Source: Pseudomonas syringae (GTDB lineage: Bacteria > Pseudomonadota > Gammaproteobacteria > Pseudomonadales > Pseudomonadaceae). From it: 64,000 bases of DNA. The first letter of the stretch is position 1. Each line of letters opens with the position of its first letter. Of the stretch, positions 1-9,837 are shown piece after piece. The translations under genes were made by a program, and so were the position numbers. The stretch spans positions 164,459 through 228,458 of the forward strand of contig NZ_WKEQ01000003.1 in NCBI RefSeq assembly GCF_021605415.1, given 5' to 3'. The notes below the pieces were generated by a model that was given only the letters and a program-made list of their open reading frames with translations, was not told where the DNA came from and did not search any database.

Positions 1-36
1 CTGACTTGCCAGCGATGGCAGCGACGCGGTATCCGA

Positions 37-801
37 TCAGAGCTTGGCGCTCGAACGCCCTGGCTTTTTGGTCTGCAATAGATGCGAGAACACCGCATGC
101 AGGTCATCCGACGCGCTGTCGTCGTCGAGGCTCAGCTTGCTGTCGATGTGATCCATGTGATGCATCATCAGATCCACTGCCAGCTCAGCGTTGCGCGCTT
201 CGATGGCGTCGATCAACTGGGTGTGTTCGTCATAGGAACAATGGGAACGGTTGCCACTTTCATACTGGGCGATGATCAACGACGTTTGCGACACCAAACT
301 GCGTTGGAAGCTGATCAGCGGGGCATTCTTTGCCGCTTCGGCCAGTTTCAAGTGAAATTCGCCCGACAAACGAATGCCGGCGCCACGATCACCGCGCGAG
401 AAGCTGTCGCGCTCGTCGTTGACCATCTGACGCAGTTCGGCGATTTGCTCGGCGGTGGCGTGTTCGACCGCCAGCTCGGTGATTGCGCGTTCTACCAGTC
501 GGCGAGCCATGAACACCTGACGCGCCTCTTCAACACTCGGGCTGGCCACGACCGCGCCACGGTTCGGACGCAACAGCACCACCCCTTCATGGGCCAGGCG
601 CGAGAGCGCACGGCGAATGATGGTGCGGCTGACCCCGAAAATTTCCCCCAGCGCTTCTTCGCTCAATTTGGTGCCGGGCGCCAGGCGCTGTTCGAGGATG
701 GCCTCGAAGATATGCGCGTAGACAATATCGTCCTGGGTTCCGCTGCGGCCGGCTTTGCCTGCTCGCGGTTGTTTCTTGAGGGGTTGCAACTGTTCGTTCA
801 T
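37..801 (-). CDS. GntR-family (FadR/FCD type) transcriptional regulator
   Basis: A 254-residue regulator. The N-terminal winged helix (about residues 20-85, with LSEEALGEIFGVSRT and the RPNRGAVV wing) is typical of GntR proteins. The C-terminal all-helical half (about 95-235) fits an FCD ligand-binding domain. The start is placed at the ATG giving MNEQLQPLKKQ; the open frame extends much further upstream, but that part is low-complexity and not conserved-looking. It is transcribed divergently from the BenE-type transporter, and a TTGTNNACAA palindrome lies between them, so it probably controls that transporter and itself. The ligand is unknown. Confidence 0.9.
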   Translation of the reverse strand: MNEQLQPLKKQPRAGKAGRSGTQDDIVYAHIFEAILEQRLAPGTKLSEEALGEIFGVSRTIIRRALSRLAHEGVVLLRPNRGAVVASPSVEEARQVFMARRLVERAITELAVEHATAEQIAELRQMVNDERDSFSRGDRGAGIRLSGEFHLKLAEAAKNAPLISFQRSLVSQTSLIIAQYESGNRSHCSYDEHTQLIDAIEARNAELAVDLMMHHMDHIDSKLSLDDDSASDDLHAVFSHLLQTKKPGRSSAKL

Positions 802-893
802 GGGCACTCGAGTCGGGAGAACTGCGGCGAATAGACCGTGACTGTAATACGGCACAGTAGGTCGCTGGCAAGTATCGCGTAAAAAACAGCGCG

Positions 894-905
894 ATTGTAC
901 ACAAT
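894..905. promoter_or_regulatory. Probable GntR operator between regulator and transporter
   Basis: ATTGTACACAAT is a palindrome apart from its central two bases. It matches the TTGT-NN-ACAA type of site used by FadR/FCD-type GntR proteins. It lies in the divergent intergenic region between the GntR gene and the BenE-type transporter. Function is inferred from position and symmetry only. Confidence 0.5.
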
Positions 906-1057
906 GAATGGTGGCAACACGACTGTATGGCTGTTTACGACTTTGGCTGTATTGCAACGATCCGTTACGTTTGAGTTTAGGCTTAACCGCAGAATCCGCC
1001 GCTTGGCTCTCTGTAGGAGCTGCTGCACGGGGAAACCTGATGAAGGAACATGCTGTC

Positions 1058-2248
1058 ATGAACGACGCCACTCAGACCCGGCTCCGGCCTCTGGCCGACA
1101 CCTCGCCTTCGGCCATCGTTGCCGGTTTCATCGCGATGATGACCGGTTACACCAGTTCGCTGGTGCTGATGTTTCAGGCCGGTCAAGCGGCGGGCCTGAC
1201 CAGTGGACAGATTTCTTCGTGGATCTGGGCGATCTCCATCGGCATGGCGATCTGTTCAATTGGCCTGTCGCTGCGCTATCGCACGCCGATCACCATCGCC
1301 TGGTCGACGCCCGGCGCGGCGCTGCTGATTACCAGCCTTGGCGGTGTCAGTTATGGCGAGGCCATCGGCGCCTATGTCACGTGCGCGGTGTTGGTAACGA
1401 TTTGCGGGCTGACCGGCAGCTTCGAGCGACTCGTAAAAAAGATTCCGGCGTCCCTGGCGGCAGCGCTGCTGGCCGGGATTCTGTTCAAGATCGGCAGCGA
1501 GATTTTCGTCGCCGCCCAGCACCGCACCGGGCTGGTGCTGGGGATGTTCTTCACCTATCTGCTCGTCAAACGCCTGTCGCCACGTTACGCGGTGCTCGCC
1601 GCGCTGCTGATCGGCACCGCGCTGTCGGGCTTCATGGGTTTGCTGGACTTCGACGGTTTTCATCTGGAAGTCGCGACGCCGGTATGGACGACGCCGCACT
1701 TCTCGCTGGCCGCGACCATCAGCATCGGCATTCCGCTGTTCGTCGTCGCCATGACTTCACAGAACATGCCCGGCATCGCCGTGCTGCGCGCCGACGGCTA
1801 CACCGTGCCGGCCTCGCCGTTGATCACCACCACCGGCATCGCCTCGCTGCTGCTGGCGCCATTTGGTTCGCACGGCATCAACCTCGCGGCCATCAGCGCG
1901 GCGATCTGCACCGGGCCGCATGCCCATGAAGATCGCAACAAGCGCTACACGGCTGCGGTCTGGTGCGGGATTTTCTACGCAATTGCCGGGGTGTTCGGCG
2001 CGACGCTGGCGGCGCTGTTTGCCGCGCTGCCAAAAGAATTGGCGCTGTCGATTGCTGCGCTGGCGCTGTTCGGCTCGATCATCAATGGCTTGAGCATCGC
2101 TATGACCGAGGTGAAGGAACGAGAGGCGGCGCTGATTACCTTCATGGTCACGGCGTCGGGGCTGACGCTGTTTTCCATCGGTTCGGCGTTCTGGGGGATT
2201 GTGGCGGGGGTGTTGACGCTGGTGATTTTGAACTGGCGCAAGGACTGA
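1058..2248 (+). CDS. BenE-family transporter
   Basis: About 396 residues with roughly 11-12 hydrophobic segments, matching the benzoate/H+ symporter BenE (YdcO) family. Recognisable parts are the N-terminal MTGYTSSLVLMFQAG segment and ITIAWSTPGAALL. It would act in the inner membrane. No ben or cat catabolic genes are near, so the substrate is open: it could be an aromatic acid or another compound. An in-frame ATG 18 bases upstream (MKEHAVMND) with GGGGA before it is an alternative start; the chosen ATG has AAGGAA about nine bases ahead. Confidence 0.85.
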   Translation: MNDATQTRLRPLADTSPSAIVAGFIAMMTGYTSSLVLMFQAGQAAGLTSGQISSWIWAISIGMAICSIGLSLRYRTPITIAWSTPGAALLITSLGGVSYGEAIGAYVTCAVLVTICGLTGSFERLVKKIPASLAAALLAGILFKIGSEIFVAAQHRTGLVLGMFFTYLLVKRLSPRYAVLAALLIGTALSGFMGLLDFDGFHLEVATPVWTTPHFSLAATISIGIPLFVVAMTSQNMPGIAVLRADGYTVPASPLITTTGIASLLLAPFGSHGINLAAISAAICTGPHAHEDRNKRYTAAVWCGIFYAIAGVFGATLAALFAALPKELALSIAALALFGSIINGLSIAMTEVKEREAALITFMVTASGLTLFSIGSAFWGIVAGVLTLVILNWRKD

Positions 2249-2310
2249 AGAGCCAAGATCGCAGCCTTCGGCAGCTTGTACATGGAAATATGATCTTTTG
2301 ATCTTGCAAA

Positions 2311-2340
2311 AAAAACGGCGACCCGAAGGTCGCCGTTTTT
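2311..2340. terminator. Bidirectional intrinsic terminator
   Basis: AAAAACGGCGACC and GGTCGCCGTTTTT form a 13-bp hairpin with a CGAA loop and run into T tracts on both strands. It sits between the convergent BenE-type gene and yggL and can serve both. Confidence 0.9.
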
Positions 2341-2347
2341 TTCAGTA

Positions 2348-2692
2348 TCACTTAGCCGCGTTGATCGGCTTTTCCGGATACCACACGTCCAGCAACGGGC
2401 TGATTTCAGCCTTGGTCAGCTCGGAACGGTTTTTCAGCCAGGCTTCAACGGCAGCGCGCTGCTCTTCGTTGACCGAGCCACGCTTCTGCAGGCACACCAG
2501 ACCGAAGTCGTCGCCGCCGACATAGCCCAGACCGTTGGCTTCCATGGCTTCTTTGATGAATGCTTCGAGGAAAGCGTCAATGGCTTCTTCGGACAAGTCT
2601 TCTTTGAAGTCCAGGTTCAGTTCGAAACCCAGCTCTTGAAATTCATCAACGCACAGTTTTTTGCGCAGACGCTGGGAACGGTTAGTCGCCAT
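2348..2692 (-). CDS. yggL: YggL family 50S-associated protein (DUF469)
   Basis: A 114-residue protein beginning MATNRSQRLRKKLCVDEF, with the conserved ELGFELNLDF and GLGYVGGDDFGLVC segments of the YggL/DUF469 family. In Escherichia coli the family member associates with the large ribosomal subunit. The start is the ATG preceded by AAGAGGA on the minus strand; the longer upstream open frame overlaps a non-coding-looking stretch. It is a single gene with a terminator at its 3' end. Confidence 0.9.
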   Translation of the reverse strand: MATNRSQRLRKKLCVDEFQELGFELNLDFKEDLSEEAIDAFLEAFIKEAMEANGLGYVGGDDFGLVCLQKRGSVNEEQRAAVEAWLKNRSELTKAEISPLLDVWYPEKPINAAK

Positions 2693-2925
2693 TGGAACAA
2701 TCCTCTTAAGTAATAACGGCCGGCACTTTAGCAGTTTAAGCCGCCAATTGCCCGACTCTCTGGGCCACACAAGTGACCGCCCGTAAAAAAATCGAAGATT
2801 GGGCACCCCGAGGACGGCACAAGGGGTTACACCTTGGGGCATAATGCCGACACTTTCATGACCACTGAGGGCTTTTTCATCCATGTCCTCGTCTTTTCCC
2901 CCTCGAATGCAGGGTTTTATTTCAT

Positions 2926-4386
2926 ATGATCAAATCGTTGCGTCCTCTGTTTCTCGCCAGTTTTCTTCTGCCCCTGGCCCTGCCTGTTTCCGCCGCCACC
3001 ATCAACACCGCCCTCACCCCCAACGTTGAAAAAGCCCTCAAGGCCAGCAAATTGCAGCCGAGCGCTTTGTCGTTGGTGATGGTGCCGCTCGACGGCCCGG
3101 GCACACCGACCGTGTTCAATGCCGACGTGTCGGTCAACCCGGCGTCGACCATGAAACTGGTCACCACTTACGCAGCCCTGGAAATGCTCGGCCCCAACCA
3201 TCAGTGGAAAACCGAGTTCTACACCGATGGCACCCTGAGCGGCGGCATTCTCAACGGCAACCTCTACCTCAAGGGCGGCGGCGATCCGAAACTGAACATG
3301 GAAAAACTCTGGCTGCTGATGCGCGACCTGCGCGCCAACGGCGTGACCCAGGTGACCGGTGATCTGGTGCTGGATCGCAACTTTTTCGTGCAGCCTCAGT
3401 TGCCGGAATTCAACGATGACGGCAACGACCAGAACAAGCCGTTCCTGGTCAAACCCGATTCGCTGCTGGTCAATCTCAAGGCGCTGCGCTTCGTTGCGCG
3501 CAATGACGGCGGCCGCGTGCTGATTTCGGTTGAGCCGCCGATCGCCAGCATTCACATCCAGAACACGGTCAAAGCGGTCAACTCGAAACAATGCACCGGT
3601 GGCGTGCGCTACAACCCGGTGACTCAGGCCGACGGCAGCGTGACCGTCACCGTTGGCGGCCAGTTGGGCGACGGTTGCAGTTCGCAGACGTATTTGTCGC
3701 TGCTCGACCACGCCACTTACACCGCCGGCGCCGTGCGGGCGATCTGGAAAGAATTGGGTGGCAGCATTCAGGGCAAGGATCGTCTCGCGCCGACGCCGAG
3801 CAAAGCCAAGGTGCTGGCCCGGGCGTTCTCGCCGGATTTGGCGGAGATCATCCGCGACATTAACAAATACAGTAACAACACCATGGCCCAGCAGCTGTTC
3901 CTGAGCCTCGGCCAGAGATTCCGCAACGAGGCCGACGGTGACGATGCCAGGGCCGGTCAGCGCGTGGTGCGTCAGTGGCTGGCGAAAAAAGGCATCACCG
4001 CGCCGCATCTGGTGATGGAGAACGGTTCAGGTTTGTCCCGTGCTGAACGGGTCAGCGCGCGCGAAATGGCGAGCATGCTGCAAGCCGCGTGGCACAGCCC
4101 GTATGCTGCCGAATACATCAGCTCGCTGCCGATTGCCGGCACCGACGGCACCATGCGCAAACGCCTGAAAACCACCGCCATGCGTGGCGAGGCACACGTC
4201 AAGACCGGCACCCTGAACACCGTGCGGGCGATTGCCGGTTTCAGCCGCGACATCAACGGCAACACCTGGGCCGTGGTCGCGATCCTCAACGACAAGGCAC
4301 CGTTCGGCGCGTCTTCGGTGCTCGATCAAGTGCTGCTGGATCTGTACCGCCAGCCGCGATTGCCGCAGACCGCGTCCGTCTTGTAA
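2926..4386 (+). CDS. dacB: D-alanyl-D-alanine carboxypeptidase/endopeptidase (PBP4)
   Basis: 486 residues. An N-terminal signal peptide (about residues 1-23, ending VSAA) sends it to the periplasm. The penicillin-binding triad is complete: S74-T-M-K77 (SxxK), S316-N-N318 (SxN) and K426-T-G (KTG). A large insertion between the first two motifs is typical of class C low-molecular-mass PBPs. It would trim pentapeptides and cut cross-links in peptidoglycan. It is a single gene; REP sequences follow it. Confidence 0.93.
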   Translation: MIKSLRPLFLASFLLPLALPVSAATINTALTPNVEKALKASKLQPSALSLVMVPLDGPGTPTVFNADVSVNPASTMKLVTTYAALEMLGPNHQWKTEFYTDGTLSGGILNGNLYLKGGGDPKLNMEKLWLLMRDLRANGVTQVTGDLVLDRNFFVQPQLPEFNDDGNDQNKPFLVKPDSLLVNLKALRFVARNDGGRVLISVEPPIASIHIQNTVKAVNSKQCTGGVRYNPVTQADGSVTVTVGGQLGDGCSSQTYLSLLDHATYTAGAVRAIWKELGGSIQGKDRLAPTPSKAKVLARAFSPDLAEIIRDINKYSNNTMAQQLFLSLGQRFRNEADGDDARAGQRVVRQWLAKKGITAPHLVMENGSGLSRAERVSAREMASMLQAAWHSPYAAEYISSLPIAGTDGTMRKRLKTTAMRGEAHVKTGTLNTVRAIAGFSRDINGNTWAVVAILNDKAPFGASSVLDQVLLDLYRQPRLPQTASVL

Positions 4387-4400
4387 ACCAGCACCTCCCG

Positions 4401-4490
4401 CAGGAGCGAGCCTGCTCGCGATGGCGGCGCATCAGTCAAAGCAGGTATTGACGGTGCCGACCTCTTCGCGGGCAAGCCCGACTCCTACAG
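4401..4490. repeat. REP pair (REPIN-like)
   Basis: Two inverted, diverged copies of the common Pseudomonas extragenic palindrome: CAGGAGCGAGCCTGCTCGCG at the left and CTTCGCGGGCAAGCCCGACTC at the right. They fill the gap between the convergent dacB and cyclase genes. Confidence 0.75.
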
Positions 4491-4509
4491 GGATTGGTGC
4501 GGAAGTGGG

Positions 4510-6894
4510 TTAATTCATCACGCGTTCTATTCGGTCACGGCCGCTTTGCTTGGCCAGGTAAACGCCCGAATCCGCACGCAGCAGCAAGGCGTCGGCGCCC
4601 TCTCCCATTCGCCAACTGGCGATGCCGAAACTGGCCGTCACCACGCCTACCCTGTCGACCGGCGCATCGCGCAGCCCTTGCCAGAGCTCCGTGGCCAGCG
4701 AATAGGCGTGATCGCCATCGATGTCCGGGCAGAGCACCATGAACTCTTCGCCGCCCAGCCGACAGAAAACGTCGGTGCGGCGCAACCGATGGCCGATACG
4801 CTCGCACACCGCTTGCAACACCCGGTCGCCCACGGCGTGCCCGAACTGGTCGTTGATGCGTTTGAAGTGGTCAATGTCGAGCATGATCACCGAGAGCTCG
4901 CCGCCGCCGCGCTCGACCCTGGCCATTTCCGTGGTCAGGCGCTCCTGAAAGTAACGACGGTTGTGAATGCCGGTCAGGGCGTCGGTCACCGACAGAGCCC
5001 GCAGCTCTTCTTCCACGCGCTTCAAATCGGAGATGTCGGAGATGTACCCGTGCCACAGCACACCGCCGCCCGGCAATTCTTCCGGCGTCGCCTCGCCACG
5101 CACCCAGCGCAGGCCGCGCTCGGGTAATTCCACGCGATACTCTTCGCGCCACGGGCTGACGTTTTCCGCAGAAGCGCGGATGGATTTACGCACTCGCGTA
5201 ATGTCCTGCGGGTGAATGCGGGTGAAGATCGCTTCAGCGTTGAGCAGCAGCACGTCCGGTTCCAACTCGTAGATCTCGCGAATGCCATCACTGGCGTAGA
5301 TCACGCTGAAGCGACCGTCGAATTCCATTTTGAACTGATAGATGCCGCCCGGGACGTGGGCGCTGAGCTTCTTTAGCAAGACGTCTCGCGCCGCCAGCGC
5401 TTCGTGCACGCGTTTGCGCTCGGTGATGTCGATGCAGATCGCCAGGTGCCCAACCCATAACCCTTGCTCATCGAGCACCGGCGTGGCGAGCATGTTGACC
5501 GGCAGATGACTGCCGTCGCGGCGTAGCAGCGTCCATTCTCGCGCCTCGTGCCCGCCGACTTCGCCGCCCTCGACCAGCATGGCCTGACAGGTCGGAATGG
5601 TTTTGCCGTAACGGGCGCTCAGTTCGGCGGCACGCGCCGTCAGTTCCCGAGGCAGGTGCAGGTTTTCCAGAGTGATGCGGCCGATCACTTCAGCGCTGGT
5701 GTAGCCGAGCATCTGTTCGGCGCCAGGGTTGAACGTGCTGATCACGCCGCGCAGATCGGTGGCGATGATTGCCACCTGCGTCGCCGCGTTGAGCACGCCG
5801 CGCAATTGCCCATGAGCGCCGCGCAACTCCTGCTCGCGATCGTGCACTTGCTGAGTGCGTTGCTCGACCAGGCGCAAGGCGCGCTGACGCTGGCTGGCCA
5901 GCACGTACAGCAGCGCACTGAGCAAGGCGCTGAGTGATCCGCCGAGAATCAACACGCCGTTTACCGACGAATGATTGGCTTCGAAAAAAGCGTCGCTCGG
6001 CAGAATGTCGACTTGATAGTCATGGTCGGCCATGCGCACCAGCCGCGTTGCGGCCAGGTCACTCGTGGCGGGTTGATTGGCGGATTCGAACAGCACTTCA
6101 TGCTGGTCATCGATGGATAAATCGAGGATGCGCACCGAGAGGTAGTCATGTTGCGCATCTGGCAGCCCATCGGCGAGCAGCTGTTTCAGGCTGATCACGG
6201 CCATGACGTAGCCGAACGGCCGCGTCTGCCCCGGGTGATTCACCGGGCCGACCAGCAACACGCCGCGCGCATAGGAAGGCTCGACGCCAACCAGGTGCAT
6301 CGGCTGTGAGACCGCCAGGCTACCCTTCTGACCGGCACGCTCCAGAGTCGAACGACGCATCGGCTGAGCCAGCAAGTCGTAGCCCAACGGCGTATCGAGG
6401 CGGCTTTGCGTCTGGGTGTAAACCACCGGCACGTATTCGTCGCGCCGCGCCGCCAGTTGCAGTTCACCCTGAGCGTTGAGTTCTCGTACGGAAAACGTGG
6501 TGAAGCCTTCCTCACGCACACTGCGCTCAAACGCCGCGCGCTCGGCATCGCTGATTCGTACCGCAAACGAATAAGCCTGAGTGCGCAATAGAAGTGGGCG
6601 GGTGTAGCCATCAAACTCGGCGCGGGACACCGAATCGGAATTGGCGAAGAAACGACGCAGGCCGTCGAGACGTTGCTCCTGATCCTGGAAACGTTCTTCG
6701 ATGCGGCTGTAACGCTCGTTGGTCAGCAACTGGAAGCGTTGCCGCAACTGGCTTTGAAACTGGTTAAGGTTCGCCCAAGCCAGCAGCCCGGTGAGAATCC
6801 CGCCGATAAGCAATACCAGCAGTGCGACCAGCCAGGCCGGCACTTGCTCGCTGATAAAACCGAAAATCTTCGGGCGCACGGGATGCAACGACAT
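4510..6894 (-). CDS. CHASE-PAS-PAS-GGDEF diguanylate cyclase
   Basis: 794 residues. A transmembrane helix at about 18-41 is followed by a periplasmic CHASE-type sensor region (about 60-300), a second helix at about 310-331, two PAS domains (about 360-480 and 495-620) and a C-terminal GGDEF domain. The active-site motif is GGEEF at 714-718. An inhibitory RxxD site (RRTD, 705-708) lies five residues upstream. It should make cyclic di-GMP from GTP at the inner membrane under product inhibition. There is no EAL domain. The signal sensed by CHASE is unknown. Confidence 0.92.
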   Translation of the reverse strand: MSLHPVRPKIFGFISEQVPAWLVALLVLLIGGILTGLLAWANLNQFQSQLRQRFQLLTNERYSRIEERFQDQEQRLDGLRRFFANSDSVSRAEFDGYTRPLLLRTQAYSFAVRISDAERAAFERSVREEGFTTFSVRELNAQGELQLAARRDEYVPVVYTQTQSRLDTPLGYDLLAQPMRRSTLERAGQKGSLAVSQPMHLVGVEPSYARGVLLVGPVNHPGQTRPFGYVMAVISLKQLLADGLPDAQHDYLSVRILDLSIDDQHEVLFESANQPATSDLAATRLVRMADHDYQVDILPSDAFFEANHSSVNGVLILGGSLSALLSALLYVLASQRQRALRLVEQRTQQVHDREQELRGAHGQLRGVLNAATQVAIIATDLRGVISTFNPGAEQMLGYTSAEVIGRITLENLHLPRELTARAAELSARYGKTIPTCQAMLVEGGEVGGHEAREWTLLRRDGSHLPVNMLATPVLDEQGLWVGHLAICIDITERKRVHEALAARDVLLKKLSAHVPGGIYQFKMEFDGRFSVIYASDGIREIYELEPDVLLLNAEAIFTRIHPQDITRVRKSIRASAENVSPWREEYRVELPERGLRWVRGEATPEELPGGGVLWHGYISDISDLKRVEEELRALSVTDALTGIHNRRYFQERLTTEMARVERGGGELSVIMLDIDHFKRINDQFGHAVGDRVLQAVCERIGHRLRRTDVFCRLGGEEFMVLCPDIDGDHAYSLATELWQGLRDAPVDRVGVVTASFGIASWRMGEGADALLLRADSGVYLAKQSGRDRIERVMN

Positions 6895-7036
6895 AAAGGC
6901 AACTCAATACGACGGATTTACGGGAAAGCCCCTGGGCCGTGAATGAGTTATAGCTATTAGCCATCAATTTGGCTAGCGCTGAACAGATCACAGAGCCTTT
7001 AAAAACAAGGCTCTGTGAATCTAACTCAACAAAGCG

Positions 7037-9307
7037 TCAACGCGCCGTGATTTTCCAGGCCCGGTGAATCTTGTTGTTGCGGGCAAAGTCCGGATCCAGC
7101 GTCTGCGCGCTGATTTCCTCGACCGCGTAGCGCTCGGACAGGTTGTCCTCCAATTGGAACTTGCGGAAGTTGTTGGAGAAGTACAGCACGCCGCCCGGCG
7201 CCAGACGCGCCATGGCCAGGTCGATCAATTGCACCTGGTCACGCTGGACGTCGAAGATACCTTCCATGCGCTTGGAGTTGGAGAACGTCGGCGGATCGAT
7301 GAAGATCAGGTCGTATTCATCACGGCTGTTTTCCAGCCACGCCATCACGTCGCCCTGCTCCAGACGGTTTTTGTCTGAGAAACCGTTCAGGGACAGGTTG
7401 CGTCGCGCCCAGTCCAGATAGGTTTTCGACAGATCGACGCTGGTGGTGCTGCGCGCGCCGCCCTTGGCCGCATGCACGCTGGCGGTTGCGGTGTAGCAGA
7501 ACAGATTGAGGAAACGCTTGCCGGCGGCCTCTTTCTGAATGCGCATGCGCATCGGCCGGTGATCGAGGAACAGGCCGGTGTCGAGGTAGTCGGTAAGGTT
7601 GACCAGCAGCTTCACGCCACCTTCATTGACCTCGACAAACTTGCCCTGTGCCGCCTGACGCTCGTACTGCTTGGTGCCGCTCTGACGTTCGCGACGTTTG
7701 ACCACCACGCGATTCTTGTCGATGTTCAGTGCCTGCGGGATGGCCGCCAGGGCGTCGAACATCCGTGCCGAGGCTTTCTCCGGGTCGATGGATTTCGGCG
7801 CGGCGTATTCCTGGACATGCACCCAGTCGTGATACAGGTCGATGGCCATTGCGTATTCCGGCATGTCGGCATCGTAGACACGGTAGCAATCGATGCCTTC
7901 GCGCTTGACCCACTTGCCCATTGCCTTGAGATTTTTTTGCAAGCGGTTGGCAAACATCTGCCCGCCTTCGCTCAAGCGCGGCTGCTCGACCACCGGCGCC
8001 GGGGCTGGCACAGGCTTGATCGGGTTGCCGTTCTTGTTGAACTGGCGCTCTTGCGGCTCGTTCGGTGCTTCGTCGTAGGCCGCTTGCTCGCGCTCGGCCT
8101 GCCGTTGCTCAGGGGTGCGACGCTCGCCGGTGACGAACTGATCCGGCAGCACTTTGATCAACAGCAGCTTGCACGGCAGCGCGCCGTTCCAGAACGAATA
8201 CTGTTTGTGGCTGCGGATACCCATGCGCTTGCCCAGATCCGGTGCGCCGGTGAACACCGCCGCTTCCCAGTTCAGGCAGGCCTGGCGCAGGCGCTCGCCG
8301 AGGTTCTGATAGAGATAAAGCAGGCTGGCTTCGTCACCCAGACGCTCGCCGTACGGCGGGTTGCAGATGACCAGGCCTTTCTGGTTTTGATCCGGACGCG
8401 GCTCAAAGGTCGCCACTTCGCCCTGGTAGATCTTGATCCACTCACTCAGGCCGGCGCGCTCGACGTTATTGCGGCCCGGCTGAATCAGACGCGGATCGGC
8501 TTCATAGCCGCGAATCCACAGCGGCGGCTTGGCCAGACCGGCAGCGGCGCGCTCGACGGCTTCTTCGTGGAGTTTTTTCCACAGGGCCGGCACGTGACCG
8601 AGCCACGCGGTAAAGCCCCACTGCTCGCGACGCAGGTTCGGAGCCATGTCGGCGGCAATCATGCCGGCCTCGACCAGGAACGTACCGACGCCGCACATCG
8701 GGTCAGCCAGCGCGCCGCCTTCAGCGGCAATGCGCGGCCAGCCGGAACGGATCAGGATCGCTGCCGCGAGGTTTTCCTTCAGCGGCGCCGCGCCTTGCTG
8801 CAAGCGGTAACCACGCTGGTGCAGGCTGTGGCCGGACAGATCGAGGGACAGAATCGCCTCGCCGCGATCCAGACGCAGGTGAATGCGCAGATCCGGGTTG
8901 AGTTTATCGATGCTTGGGCGGTCGCCCTGCGGAGTGCGCAGCTTGTCGACGATGGCGTCTTTGACTTTCAACGCGCCGAAGTGGGTGTTGTCGATGCCCG
9001 AGCCGTGGCCGCTGAACTCGACGGCCAGGGTGCCGTCGCTGAGCATGTGGTCTTGCCACTCAATGTCGAGCACGCCGTGGTACAGGTCTTCGGCGTCTTT
9101 CATGGCAAAACGCTTGAGCACCAGCAACACGCGGTTAGCCAGACGCGACCAGAGGCACAGGCGATACGCGGTTTCCATGGTCGCCATGCCGCGCACGGCG
9201 GACGTGTGCTCGCGAGCTTCTTCAAGGCCAAGCCCGACGGCTTCCTCGATAAGCAGGCCTTCAAGGCCTTTTGGGCAAGTGAGGAAGAGTTCGAAACGAT
9301 CGGACAT
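7037..9307 (-). CDS. rlmL: Fused 23S rRNA methyltransferase RlmKL
   Basis: 756 residues. An N-terminal ferredoxin-like/THUMP region is followed by the RlmL N2-guanine methyltransferase half, with NPPYGERL near residue 314. The C-terminal RlmK half has LNLFCYTATASVHAAKGGA and IDPPTFSNSKRMEG near 670. In E. coli the two halves modify G2445 (m2G) and G2069 (m7G) of 23S rRNA. The linker around residues 390-430 is variable and rich in E, Q and P. It is a single gene on the minus strand. Confidence 0.93.
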   Translation of the reverse strand: MSDRFELFLTCPKGLEGLLIEEAVGLGLEEAREHTSAVRGMATMETAYRLCLWSRLANRVLLVLKRFAMKDAEDLYHGVLDIEWQDHMLSDGTLAVEFSGHGSGIDNTHFGALKVKDAIVDKLRTPQGDRPSIDKLNPDLRIHLRLDRGEAILSLDLSGHSLHQRGYRLQQGAAPLKENLAAAILIRSGWPRIAAEGGALADPMCGVGTFLVEAGMIAADMAPNLRREQWGFTAWLGHVPALWKKLHEEAVERAAAGLAKPPLWIRGYEADPRLIQPGRNNVERAGLSEWIKIYQGEVATFEPRPDQNQKGLVICNPPYGERLGDEASLLYLYQNLGERLRQACLNWEAAVFTGAPDLGKRMGIRSHKQYSFWNGALPCKLLLIKVLPDQFVTGERRTPEQRQAEREQAAYDEAPNEPQERQFNKNGNPIKPVPAPAPVVEQPRLSEGGQMFANRLQKNLKAMGKWVKREGIDCYRVYDADMPEYAMAIDLYHDWVHVQEYAAPKSIDPEKASARMFDALAAIPQALNIDKNRVVVKRRERQSGTKQYERQAAQGKFVEVNEGGVKLLVNLTDYLDTGLFLDHRPMRMRIQKEAAGKRFLNLFCYTATASVHAAKGGARSTTSVDLSKTYLDWARRNLSLNGFSDKNRLEQGDVMAWLENSRDEYDLIFIDPPTFSNSKRMEGIFDVQRDQVQLIDLAMARLAPGGVLYFSNNFRKFQLEDNLSERYAVEEISAQTLDPDFARNNKIHRAWKITAR

Positions 9308-9837
9308 GGTATTTCCAGAGCCTTTGGCTAGTGAACCGGCAACGCATTGCCGATCCGGTTTTCAATCAGGCGCTTTTCTGCAAGAACGCCCGCGCGGCAC
9401 GAAGGTGTGCCATTCCATCCCGGCTGCTCGGGTTAAAAGAGCTTAGATGCCAGGACAGATAAAAAAGTTGATGCAACAAAATGACTCAAAGCGACCCTTC
9501 GTCGAATAGTGCCCCAGCGCAACCCTGGGTCATTCTCACCAGAGGATTAGCCCCATCATTCAGCGCGGGGCCGATCATACCGGGGTTTGGCTAATAACCG
9601 TTCAATAAACACACTGTTACTTATCGCCATAGCACGCTTTTCGTTACGTCCTTATGACAAAACGATCATTCCCTCGCTGTGACTCATTGGTTAGAACTCA
9701 ACACAGGTTGACGTCCCAACGGCGTCAACACCTTGGCTCGCCACGCCGGCAGCGGGCCACCCAACGGCAGAGTTTTTCTGCCAGACCTCGGTTGAGGTCA
9801 ACGCGTCAAATCAGTCAACAAGTGAGGGAAACACCCT
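9308..9837. other. Intergenic region with structured rmf leader
   Basis: 530 bases between the divergent rlmKL and rmf genes with no convincing ORF. The rmf-proximal part contains two hairpins: GTTGACG/CGTCAAC (9707-9713 with 9723-9729) and GGCAGA/TCTGCC (9766-9771 with 9777-9782). GAGGGA lies before the rmf ATG. The hairpins may belong to the rmf 5' untranslated region. Confidence 0.5.

Noticed and set aside
7472..9331. 619-codon open frame on the plus strand opposite rlmKL
   Set aside because: It is the antisense shadow of rlmKL, a full-length recognisable enzyme; GC-rich third positions create such frames.
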